Of a stretch of 64,000 bases of DNA, positions 51,844 to 59,012 are shown one piece after another. Made by a program: the position numbers and the translations under genes. Position 1 is the first letter of the stretch. Every line of letters starts with the position of its first letter. The notes below the pieces were generated by a model. That model was not told the origin of the DNA. It searched no databases and saw only the letters and a program-made list of their open reading frames with translations. This DNA comes from Ga0077527 sp021300125 (GTDB taxonomy: Bacteria > Pseudomonadota > Gammaproteobacteria > Burkholderiales > SG8-41): contig JBKDUF010000027.1 in NCBI GenBank assembly GCA_046339595.1, positions 3,721 through 67,720 on the forward strand, in the 5' to 3' direction.

Positions 51844-52032
51844 ATGAAAAAAATTCGCGTAACTGTAGCCGCCGCACCGCGAATCAGCAAGCGCGCTGCG
51901 GCGAAGCCCTTGAGTCGCAAGGCACTTTTCGGATTGTCCACAAAAGCTGTGGATAAGGCTGTGCGCAGCCTGGGCACAGATGCGCCAAGTGCAGCGCCGG
52001 CCTCGCTTTTTGCCTGGCTGCGCAATGCTTGA
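51844..52032 (+). CDS. Possible small basic protein (doubtful)
   Basis: A 62-residue frame beginning MKKIRVTVAAAPRISKR, rich in Ala, Lys and Arg, with a GGAAGGG sequence 7 bases before the ATG. It shows no domain. It runs through the DnaA-box pair, which contributes LSTKAVDKAV. It could be a real small protein or chance reading of a regulatory region. Confidence 0.25.
   Translation: MKKIRVTVAAAPRISKRAAAKPLSRKALFGLSTKAVDKAVRSLGTDAPSAAPASLFAWLRNA
51934..51956. promoter_or_regulatory. Inverted pair of DnaA-box-like sites
   Basis: TTGTCCACA (one mismatch to TTATCCACA) and TGTGGATAA (perfect reverse complement of the DnaA box) face each other across 5 bases. dnaA, dnaN and gyrB are not nearby, so this is not obviously the replication origin. 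Confidence 0.5.
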
Positions 52033-52036
52033 CCTC

Positions 52037-52075
52037 TAAAATTATTCAATAAAAACATGTGCTTATCAAATTACC
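52037..52075. repeat. AT-rich island, copy 7 (upstream of the ABC-F gene)
   Basis: TAAAATTATTCAATAAAAAC followed by ATGTGCTTATCAAATTACCG. It is similar to copy 1 at 2697-2733 over its whole length and to copy 2 in TTATTCAAT...CTTAT. Its right part supplies the -35 element of the ABC-F promoter. Confidence 0.55.
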
Positions 52076-52090
52076 GGTAACGGATATACT
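52063..52090 (+). promoter_or_regulatory. Promoter of the ABC-F gene, predicting a leaderless mRNA
   Basis: TTATCA, 16 bases, TATACT, then 7 bases (GCACGCC) and the ATG at 52098. The usual start of transcription would fall on the start codon itself. Confidence 0.5.
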
Positions 52091-52097
52091 GCACGCC

Positions 52098-53921
52098 ATG
52101 GTTTTACTGGCAATTGACAACGCCGAACTGGCCCATGGCCTGCATCCGCTGCTGGACAGCGCCCGCCTGACGCTGCAGGCCGGCGAGCGCATCGGTCTCA
52201 TCGGCCGTAACGGCAGCGGCAAATCCTCGCTGCTGCAGATCATCGCCGGGCACGGCATGCTCGACGGCGGTGAAATCCGCCGCGCCGATGCGCTGCACAT
52301 GGTGCTGGTCGAGCAGGAGCCGGAGCTGCCGGCCGCGGCATCGCTGCATGACAGCCTGGCGCTGCGTGGCGGGCTGGCCGCAATCAGCGACGAACGCGAG
52401 CGCTGGCGCCTCGACGCGCGCATGGCCGCATGCCTGCAGCGCTTCGGGCTCGATGGCGGGCGCTCGCCCGCGACCTGTTCCGGGGGCGAGTGCAAGCGCG
52501 CGGCGCTGGCGCTGGCTTTTGCCCTGCAGCCCGACCTGCTTCTGCTCGACGAGCCGACCAACCACCTCGACATCGCGGGCATTACGCTGCTCGAGGACTG
52601 GCTGCTCCGGGGCGGCCCGCATTCGGCGATCGTGATCACCCATGACCGCGCTTTCCTCGACCGTGTCGCCACGCGCATCGTCGAACTCGATCGCGGGCTG
52701 CTGCGGTCTTATCCCGGCAATTTCGCGGCATACGAGGCGCGCAAGGCCGATGAGCTGGCTGCGGAGGAAAAGGCCAACCGCCGTTTCGACAAGTTCTGGG
52801 CGCAGGAAGAGGTGTGGATCCGCAAGGGCGTCGAAGCTCGGCGCACCCGCAATGAAGGCCGGGTATTGCGGCTCGAGGCGCTGCGGGTTGAACGTGCGGT
52901 GCGGCGCGAGCGCATGGGCAATGTCAGGCTCGCGCTTTCAGCCGGCGAGCGTTCCGGCAAGCTGGTTGCAGAACTCGAGGACGTGTCGAAGTCCCTCGGC
53001 ACGCGCACGGTGGTGCGCAACCTCGACCTGCGTGTCATGCGCGGCGACCGCATCGGGCTGATCGGTGCCAACGGCGCCGGCAAGACCACGCTGATCAAGC
53101 TGATCCTCGGCGAGCTGCCGCCGGACGCCGGCACGGTGCGCCTGGGCAGCAACCTGCGCGTGGCCTATTTCGACCAGCTGCGGACACAACTCGATCCCGA
53201 ACGCACGCTGGCCGACACCATCAGTCCCGGTTCCGAGTGGGTCGAGACCGCCGGCGGGCGCAAGCATGTGATGAGTTATCTCGGCGACTTCCTGTTTCCG
53301 CCCCAGCGCGCCCAGGCCAAGGTCTCGATTCTCTCGGGTGGCGAGCGCAACCGCTTGCTGCTGGCGCGGCTGTTCGCGCAGCCGGCCAACCTGCTGGTCC
53401 TCGACGAGCCGACCAATGACCTTGACATTGAATCGCTGGAATTGCTCGAGGACACTCTGCAGTCCTATTCAGGCACGCTGCTGCTGGTCAGCCACGACCG
53501 TGCTTTTCTCGACAACGTGGTGACGCAGACCCTCGCCGCCGAGGGTGACGGCCGCTGGAAGGAATACGTCGGCGGGTACAGCGACTGGCTGGCGCAGCGG
53601 CTGCAGACGCCGGCCCCGGCTGATGTGGCCCCGGCAAAGGTGTCGCCCGCGGAAAAGGCGCCTCGTCAGGCTGGCGCGCGCAGCAAGCTCAGTTACAGGG
53701 AGCAGCGTGAACTGGGGCAGTTGCCTGATGAACTGGAGGCACTGGAGCGTGAACAGGCTGAACTGACGGCACGCATGGCAGGTGCCGATTATCACCGCCA
53801 GGGGGCGGCGCAGCTGAAATCGGATGGCGAGCGGCTGGCTGAAATCGAAAGCCTGCTCGATGAAAAATTCATGCGCTGGTCCGAGCTGGACCAGCGCGCA
53901 GCCCAGGCCGCCGGTGCCTGA
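52098..53921 (+). CDS. ABC-F family ATPase (Uup-like)
   Basis: A 607-residue protein with two ABC ATPase domains and no membrane part. First domain: Walker A GRNGSGKS (36-43), signature CSGGECKR, Walker B LLLLDEPTNHLD. Second domain: Walker A GANGAGKT (about 329-336), signature LSGGERNR, Walker B LLVLDEPTNDLD. A C-terminal coiled-coil (LSYREQRELGQLPDELEALEREQ) is typical of Uup. ABC-F proteins act on ribosomes, and Uup also binds branched DNA. The ATG at 52098 is chosen because a family-type N-terminus begins there; the upstream GTG lies in the AT-rich island. Confidence 0.92.
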   Translation: MVLLAIDNAELAHGLHPLLDSARLTLQAGERIGLIGRNGSGKSSLLQIIAGHGMLDGGEIRRADALHMVLVEQEPELPAAASLHDSLALRGGLAAISDERERWRLDARMAACLQRFGLDGGRSPATCSGGECKRAALALAFALQPDLLLLDEPTNHLDIAGITLLEDWLLRGGPHSAIVITHDRAFLDRVATRIVELDRGLLRSYPGNFAAYEARKADELAAEEKANRRFDKFWAQEEVWIRKGVEARRTRNEGRVLRLEALRVERAVRRERMGNVRLALSAGERSGKLVAELEDVSKSLGTRTVVRNLDLRVMRGDRIGLIGANGAGKTTLIKLILGELPPDAGTVRLGSNLRVAYFDQLRTQLDPERTLADTISPGSEWVETAGGRKHVMSYLGDFLFPPQRAQAKVSILSGGERNRLLLARLFAQPANLLVLDEPTNDLDIESLELLEDTLQSYSGTLLLVSHDRAFLDNVVTQTLAAEGDGRWKEYVGGYSDWLAQRLQTPAPADVAPAKVSPAEKAPRQAGARSKLSYREQRELGQLPDELEALEREQAELTARMAGADYHRQGAAQLKSDGERLAEIESLLDEKFMRWSELDQRAAQAAGA

Positions 53922-53944
53922 AACGGGAGCACGCAGGAGCAGAC

Positions 53945-54766
53945 ATGAGCGGCAATGAGCTGTCAGGGCAGGTGGCAATCGTCACCGGAGCCACACGCAA
54001 ACGCGGCCTGGGCCGGGCGATCGCGCTGAGCCTCGCGCAGGCCGGCGCCGACGTCGCGGTCACCGGGGCCAGTGCAAAAGGCAGCCTGACCGAGGATGAA
54101 CGGCAGGAGGGCTGGCTGGGCCTCTCCAGCGTGGTCGATGAAATCCGCGCGCTGGGCCGCCGCGCCCTCGGCGTCGTGGTCGATGTCAGCGATGCCGCCG
54201 CGGTGCGGCGCATGGTGGACGAGGTGGTCGCCGGGCTGGGCGGCATCGACATCCTGGTCAATAACGCGGCCTATCCGCGCACCCGCGACCGGGTGCCGGT
54301 GCAGCAGCTCGATGACGCCTTGTGGGCGCGCATTGTCGAGGTCAACCTCAACGGCGCGATGTACTGCTCGAAATACGCGGCGGCGCAGATGCTCAGGCAG
54401 GGCCGTGGCGGCAGCATCGTCAGCATTTCCTCGGGCGCCGCGCTGAAGGCGCCGGTCAATTTCGCGGCCTATGCGGCATCGAAGGCCGGCGTGCATGCCC
54501 TGACCTCATCGCTGGCCGACGAACTGGGGCCCGCGGGCATCACCGCCAATGTCATCGCACCCGGATTCCTCGACACCGCACGCATCGACATGCTGCGCGA
54601 GGAGGGGCGCTGGGAACGGCGGCTCTCGACCATCCCGATCCGGCGTCCGGGTACGCCGCAGGAAGTTGCCGAACTGGTGCGCTACCTCTGCGGGCCGCAT
54701 GCGCGCTGGATCAGCGGCGAGGTGTTCCTGATCAACGGCGGGGAAGTGCGGCGCGCGGCGAACTGA
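53945..54766 (+). CDS. Short-chain dehydrogenase/reductase
   Basis: A 273-residue classical SDR. The cofactor motif is VTGATRKRGLGRAI (the TGxxxGxG pattern with an insertion), NNAAYP is the NAG-type motif, SISSGAALKAP has the catalytic Ser and YAASKAG the Tyr and Lys pair. It would reduce or oxidise a hydroxyl or keto substrate with NAD(P); the specific substrate is unknown. It follows the ABC-F gene by 23 bases. Confidence 0.88.
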   Translation: MSGNELSGQVAIVTGATRKRGLGRAIALSLAQAGADVAVTGASAKGSLTEDERQEGWLGLSSVVDEIRALGRRALGVVVDVSDAAAVRRMVDEVVAGLGGIDILVNNAAYPRTRDRVPVQQLDDALWARIVEVNLNGAMYCSKYAAAQMLRQGRGGSIVSISSGAALKAPVNFAAYAASKAGVHALTSSLADELGPAGITANVIAPGFLDTARIDMLREEGRWERRLSTIPIRRPGTPQEVAELVRYLCGPHARWISGEVFLINGGEVRRAAN

Positions 54767-54790
54767 CGCCGAGTGACCGCGATGACGTCG

Positions 54791-54796
54791 TAGAAT
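54791..54796 (+). promoter_or_regulatory. -10 element of xseA, predicting a leaderless mRNA
   Basis: TAGAAT is followed by CCGGCC and the ATG at 54803. The same pattern (TATAAT, CCGGCG, ATG) precedes mutL. No ribosome site fits before the ATG. A -35 box is not evident. Confidence 0.45.
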
Positions 54797-54802
54797 CCGG
54801 CC

Positions 54803-56155
54803 ATGGCAGATCTTTTTGAGCGGGCGCAGCAGCAGGCGACTCCGCCGGCGGTGATTTCGGTGGCGGAGTTGAACCGCCTTGCGCGCAGCGCGGTCGAGTG
54901 CGGCGTGCCGCTGACCTGGGTGGCCGGCGAAATTTCCAATTTCAAGCGCTACGACAGCGGCCATTGCTATTTCACGCTGAAGGACAGCGAGGCCCAGGTC
55001 GATGCCGTGATGTTCCGCCACAAGGCGCAGTACCTGGACTGGCAGCCCGGCAACGGGCTGCAGGTCGAGGTGCGCGCCACCGCGACGGTGTATGAGGCGC
55101 GCGGCAAGTTCCAGCTGGTGGTCGATGCGATGCGGCGCGCCGGTCTTGGCGCGTTGTATGCGGCTTTTGAAAAACTGAAGGCGAAGCTCGAGGCCGAGGG
55201 GCTGTTCGATGCGGCTTTGAAGCGCGAACTGCCGCCGTTCCCGCGCACGGTCGGCGTGGTGACCTCGCCACAGGCAGCGGCGCTGCGCGATGTGATCACC
55301 GCGCTCGGCCGGCGCATGCCCGGCATCACCGTGATCATCTATCCGACGCCGGTGCAGGGCGAGGGTGCCGGCGCCAGAATCGCCGACGCGATACGGCTCG
55401 CGGGCGAGCGCGCCGAGTGCGAGGTGCTGATCGTCTGCCGCGGCGGCGGCAGCATCGAGGACCTGTGGGCCTTCAACGACGAAGCGGTGGCGCGGGCGAT
55501 CCGTGCCTGCCCGCTGCCAGTGGTGAGCGGCGTCGGGCACGAGACCGACTTCACCATCGCCGACTTTGCCGCCGACCTGCGCGCGCCGACGCCGACCGCG
55601 GCTGCCGAACTGGTCAGCCCCGATGGCGTGAAGCTGCGGCGCGATACCGCGCTGCTCGGCCAGCAACTTCAGCGCGTGTTCCAGCGCGAGCTGGAAGACC
55701 GTATGCAGCGCGTCGACTTTCTCGGCCGCGGGCTGGTGCATCCGGGCGAGCAGATCCGCAACCGCATGGCCAACCTAGAGCACCTGGCCACGCGGCTCGG
55801 TGGCGCCTGGACCCGCGGCGCGGAGGAGCGCGGCTGGCGGCTGCGAGCGCAGGCGCAGCGTCTGCGCGCCGCGCTGCCCGATGTGGCGGCACTGGGCGAA
55901 CGCCAGCTGGATTTTGCGCGCCGCCTGCGCATTGCCGTGCGCATGCGGCTGGCCGGCGCCGGCGAGCGGCTGCAGGCGGTGCAGGCGAGCCTGACCCATC
56001 TCAATCCGGAGCGTGTGCTGGAGCGCGGCTACAGCATCACCCGTACCGTCGACGGTTCCATCGTGCGCGATGCCGCGCAGCTCAAGCCTGGGCAGGAACT
56101 GGAACTGCTGTTGGCGCGCGGACGTGCCGGCGTCGAAGTCAAAAAGACGGGTTGA
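54803..56155 (+). CDS. xseA: Exodeoxyribonuclease VII large subunit
   Basis: A 450-residue XseA, which with XseB degrades single-stranded DNA. The N-terminal OB fold runs over residues 12-105 (VAGEISNFKRYDSGHCYFTLKD), the catalytic domain follows (VGVVTSPQAAALRDVITAL, VLIVCRGGGSIEDLWAFNDE, PVVSGVGHETDFTIADFAADLRAPTPTAAAE with active-site Gly-His-Glu-Thr-Asp), and the C-terminal part is coiled-coil. xseB is not adjacent. Length is normal. Confidence 0.96.
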   Translation: MADLFERAQQQATPPAVISVAELNRLARSAVECGVPLTWVAGEISNFKRYDSGHCYFTLKDSEAQVDAVMFRHKAQYLDWQPGNGLQVEVRATATVYEARGKFQLVVDAMRRAGLGALYAAFEKLKAKLEAEGLFDAALKRELPPFPRTVGVVTSPQAAALRDVITALGRRMPGITVIIYPTPVQGEGAGARIADAIRLAGERAECEVLIVCRGGGSIEDLWAFNDEAVARAIRACPLPVVSGVGHETDFTIADFAADLRAPTPTAAAELVSPDGVKLRRDTALLGQQLQRVFQRELEDRMQRVDFLGRGLVHPGEQIRNRMANLEHLATRLGGAWTRGAEERGWRLRAQAQRLRAALPDVAALGERQLDFARRLRIAVRMRLAGAGERLQAVQASLTHLNPERVLERGYSITRTVDGSIVRDAAQLKPGQELELLLARGRAGVEVKKTG

Positions 56156-56302
56156 ATGTCCGTGCTGCGGCGCAGGCTTGACGCCCCTGTCATGGCCGCC
56201 TTGTCTACGGTCGCAGATCGAGTACGCAGCCGCATGCGGCTGCATCAACACCACAGGCATTTCCCGAATACCCCCCGAATACCGAAGAAAACTCCAGAAG
56301 AC

Positions 56303-57139
56303 ATGAGCGGCGAACTCGACTTCACCCAGCCCGCGCAAAGCGACGTCTACAACGCCAACGTGGCGCGGCTTTTTTTTCATACCCACGGCAAGGCGCGCAG
56401 CCTGGCGCCAGCCACCACGCTGTTTGCCGAGAATACGCCCGGGAAAAGCATGTTTTTCCTGGCGGGCGGCGAGATCACGCTCACCCGCGGCGGCAAGTCG
56501 CTGGACGTGATCAAGGCCGGCGAGGTGCTGGGCGAGATGTCGGTATTGACCGGCGAGCCGCGCAGCGCGACCGCCACCGCACGCAGCGCAGCCGAATTGA
56601 TCGAGCTCGATGCCGCGTCCTTCTCCGGCGCGATCCAGCAGGCGCCCGAGTTCGCGCTGATGCTGCTGGCGATGATGATCAAGCGCCTGCGCCTCGCTTT
56701 GGCGATGCAGAGGCTCGGCAAGCCCGCGGCCACCGGCACGCCCGAAACCATTCCGACTTCCGGCACCGTGTTCGATGCCGCGCTGCTGAAGGACCTGACC
56801 TCGAGCTTTCCTGCGCGTCCTCCGGCGTTCCAGCCCAAAAATGCGGTGATCATGCGTGAGGGCGAGGCCGGCATCTTCATGTATGTGGTGATGGACGGCA
56901 TCGTGCGCATCAGCGCCGGTGACAAGGTGGTCGAGCTGGTGAAGGCGGGCGGCGTGTTCGGCGAGATGGCGCTGGTCGACCAGTCAAAACGCGCGGCCTC
57001 GGCCGCGGCGGGCAGCGACTGCAGCCTGATGTCGATCAACCGCAACGATTTCCTGACCCTGATCCGCAGCAATCCCGCCTTCGGCCTGGCGCTGCTAAAA
57101 GCGCTGGCGATCCGGCTGCGCAACACCAACCGCAGGTAA
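56303..57139 (+). CDS. Tandem cyclic-nucleotide-binding-domain protein
   Basis: A 278-residue cytoplasmic protein with two Crp-type cyclic-nucleotide-binding beta-barrels: residues about 28-130 (FFLAGGEITLTRGGKSLDVIKAGEVLGEMSVLTGEPRSATATA) and about 170-275 (GIFMYVVMDGIVRISAGDKVV, GGVFGEMALVDQSKRAAS). Both contain the phosphate-binding-cassette GEM motif. There is no helix-turn-helix or kinase domain, so it is not a classical Crp regulator; it may act as a regulatory subunit or ligand sensor. The ATG at 56303 starts the protein after about 150 bases of leader. Confidence 0.82.
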   Translation: MSGELDFTQPAQSDVYNANVARLFFHTHGKARSLAPATTLFAENTPGKSMFFLAGGEITLTRGGKSLDVIKAGEVLGEMSVLTGEPRSATATARSAAELIELDAASFSGAIQQAPEFALMLLAMMIKRLRLALAMQRLGKPAATGTPETIPTSGTVFDAALLKDLTSSFPARPPAFQPKNAVIMREGEAGIFMYVVMDGIVRISAGDKVVELVKAGGVFGEMALVDQSKRAASAAAGSDCSLMSINRNDFLTLIRSNPAFGLALLKALAIRLRNTNRR

Positions 57140-57144
57140 CCCCC

Positions 57145-57999
57145 TCAGCCTGCGGTGGCGCGGGGCCGCCAGCGGCCGCTGTCGACCAGGCACAGGAAAT
57201 CCTGCAGCACCCGGTTGAACTGTTCCGGTTCCTCGGTGTTCAGCGTGTGCCCGGAGGCGGGGCAGATCCACAGCCGTGCATTGCGGCAGACCTTCTTCAT
57301 GAATAGCGCCGGCGCGAGGCTGCCCTCGTCCTCGTCGCCGCACATCACCAGTAGCGGCGGCCGGTAGTTTTTCAGCGCGCGTTCGAGCGCATAGACCGGC
57401 GGGCGTTTTGCCTGTACGCCGCGCAGCACTCCGGCGAGTCCGGTGCCGGAGTGGCTGCGGTGGATGCGCAGGAATTCAGCGAAACCGCGCGGGTCCTTCT
57501 GTTTCTGCGGCAGTCGCGCGGGTGAAATGCCGCGTGCCTTCAGCGCAGCTGCGGTGCCGGCGGTCTCGAACAGCCGGGCGTGGGCTTCGGTCGCGCGCAG
57601 GAATGCGGCGCGGGTCGCCGGGTCGGAGCCCGCGCCGGCGGCGAGTGCGGTCACGGACAGCGCCATCGCCGGATAACGGATGCCGAACTGCAGCGCGGTG
57701 TAGGCGCCCATGGAGCAGCCTGCGATATGCGCCCTGCGGGTGTGCAGGTGGCGCAGCAGGTCGGCAATGTCTTCCACGGCGATGCGCCAGGAATATTTTG
57801 AACGCGCCTTCGGTACGTCCGAGGGCGGGTAACCGCGGGCATTGAAGGCGACCACGCGGTGGCGGCGCGCAAAAAAGCGCAGCTGCGGCTCCCAGCTGCG
57901 CGCATCGCCCGAAAACTCGTGCACGAATACCAGCGGTGTGCCGCTTCCTGCGGTTTCATAGTGCAGGCGGATGCCGTCGCGGGTGGTGGCGAAGGGCAT
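57145..57999 (-). CDS. Alpha/beta hydrolase
   Basis: A 284-residue alpha/beta hydrolase. VFVHEFSGDARSWEPQLRFFA is the oxyanion region, AHIAGCSMGAYTALQFGIRYP carries the nucleophile Ser in GCSMG, and CPASGHTLNTEEPEQFNRVL the catalytic His. The overall pattern resembles carboxylesterases and BioH- or 3-oxoadipate-enol-lactonase-like hydrolases, so the substrate is not determined. Upstream, miaA is on the same strand 14 bases away, so cotranscription is likely. Confidence 0.82.
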   Translation of the reverse strand: MPFATTRDGIRLHYETAGSGTPLVFVHEFSGDARSWEPQLRFFARRHRVVAFNARGYPPSDVPKARSKYSWRIAVEDIADLLRHLHTRRAHIAGCSMGAYTALQFGIRYPAMALSVTALAAGAGSDPATRAAFLRATEAHARLFETAGTAAALKARGISPARLPQKQKDPRGFAEFLRIHRSHSGTGLAGVLRGVQAKRPPVYALERALKNYRPPLLVMCGDEDEGSLAPALFMKKVCRNARLWICPASGHTLNTEEPEQFNRVLQDFLCLVDSGRWRPRATAG

Positions 58000-58013
58000 G
58001 GCGGGACTCCGTT

Positions 58014-58979
58014 TCAGGATTCGCCGGCGATCACCAGCGCCTCCAGTTCATGGCGCAGGTATTGCAGCACGCGTTCGCCCAGTTCCGGGTCGAGGCAGTC
58101 GAATTCGGTGACGTTGTCCATGCCGCGCAGCCAGGTCAGCTGGCGCTTGGCCAGCTGGCGGGTGGCGGCAATGCCCTGCTCGAGCAGTTCGGCGCGGCTG
58201 ATGCGGTTGTCGAGGAAATCCCAGGCCTGGCGGTAGCCGACGCAGCGCATCGAGGGCATGTCGGGTTCCAGTCCGTATTCCTCGCGCAGCCTGCGCAGCT
58301 CATCAATCAGCCCGGCCTCAAGCATGGCCTCGAAGCGTTGCGCAATACGCTCGTGCAGCGCGGCGCGGTCGCCCGGTGTGAGCGCGATGCGGATCGGCGT
58401 GTACGGGAAATACACGTATTTCGGTTTTTTGAGCAGGTCGGTCATCGACTTGCCGGTGATGTAGTAGATCTCCAGCGCACGCTGGATGCGCTGCGCGTCG
58501 GTCGGCTCCAGCCTTGCCGCGGTGTCGGGGTCGATCCGGCGCAGCTTCTCGTGCACCCCGGGCCAGCCTTCCTCGTCGGCCATGGTTTCGATGATGAGGC
58601 GGATCGTGGAGTCCGCTTCGGGCAGGTCATTGAGTCCCTCGACCAGTGCCTTGAAGTAGAGCATGGTGCCGCCGACCAGCAGCGGAATGTTGCCGCGCTC
58701 GGTGATTTCGCGCATCAGCGCCAGCGCGTCATCGCGGAATTTCGCCGCGGAATAGCTTTCGTGCGGCTCGATCACATCGATCAGGTGGTGCGGTGCGCGC
58801 CTGAGCAGTTCCGCATCCGGCTTCGCGGTGCCGATGTCCATGCCCTGGTAGACCAGCGCCGAATCGACGCTGATGATTTCGCAGGGCAGCGTGGCGGCGA
58901 GCTGCGCCGCCACCGCGGTCTTGCCGCTGGCGGTGGGGCCCATCAGCAGGATGGCGGGTGGATGCACCGGGGCCGGCAT
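58014..58979 (-). CDS. miaA: tRNA dimethylallyltransferase
   Basis: A 321-residue MiaA, which transfers a dimethylallyl group to A37 of tRNAs reading UNN codons. The P-loop GPTASGKTAVAAQLA is at residues 13-27, the catalytic VDSALVYQGMDIGTAKP (with D and the tRNA A37 base pocket) at about 38-54, GGTMLYFKALVEGL and RCVGYRQAW at later conserved sites. It follows mutL across a gap that is mostly an AT-rich island, without a clear ribosome site. Confidence 0.96.
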   Translation of the reverse strand: MPAPVHPPAILLMGPTASGKTAVAAQLAATLPCEIISVDSALVYQGMDIGTAKPDAELLRRAPHHLIDVIEPHESYSAAKFRDDALALMREITERGNIPLLVGGTMLYFKALVEGLNDLPEADSTIRLIIETMADEEGWPGVHEKLRRIDPDTAARLEPTDAQRIQRALEIYYITGKSMTDLLKKPKYVYFPYTPIRIALTPGDRAALHERIAQRFEAMLEAGLIDELRRLREEYGLEPDMPSMRCVGYRQAWDFLDNRISRAELLEQGIAATRQLAKRQLTWLRGMDNVTEFDCLDPELGERVLQYLRHELEALVIAGES

Positions 58980-58981
58980 AG

Positions 58982-59009
58982 ATTGTTCAATTAAAACAAT
59001 AATTTACGA
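58982..59009. repeat. AT-rich island, copy 8 (between mutL and miaA)
   Basis: On the plus strand ATTGTTCAATTAAAAC and AATAATTTACG. TCAATTAAAACAATA is identical to the hppA island (minus strand at 46484-46513), with TTTA following in both. It fills the gap between the mutL stop and the miaA start, with no ribosome site before miaA. Confidence 0.6.
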
Positions 59010-59012
59010 TGA

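Larger units (their letters stand above)
51776..52097. other. Intergenic region between divergent exbB and ABC-F genes
   Basis: The 322 bases contain a pair of DnaA-box-like sites (51934-51956), a doubtful small frame (51844-52032), an AT-rich island (52037-52075) and the promoter of the ABC-F gene. Confidence 0.6.

Noticed and set aside
51934..51956. The DnaA-box pair as the chromosome origin.
   Set aside because: Only two boxes are present and none of dnaA, dnaN, gyrB or rpmH is nearby.
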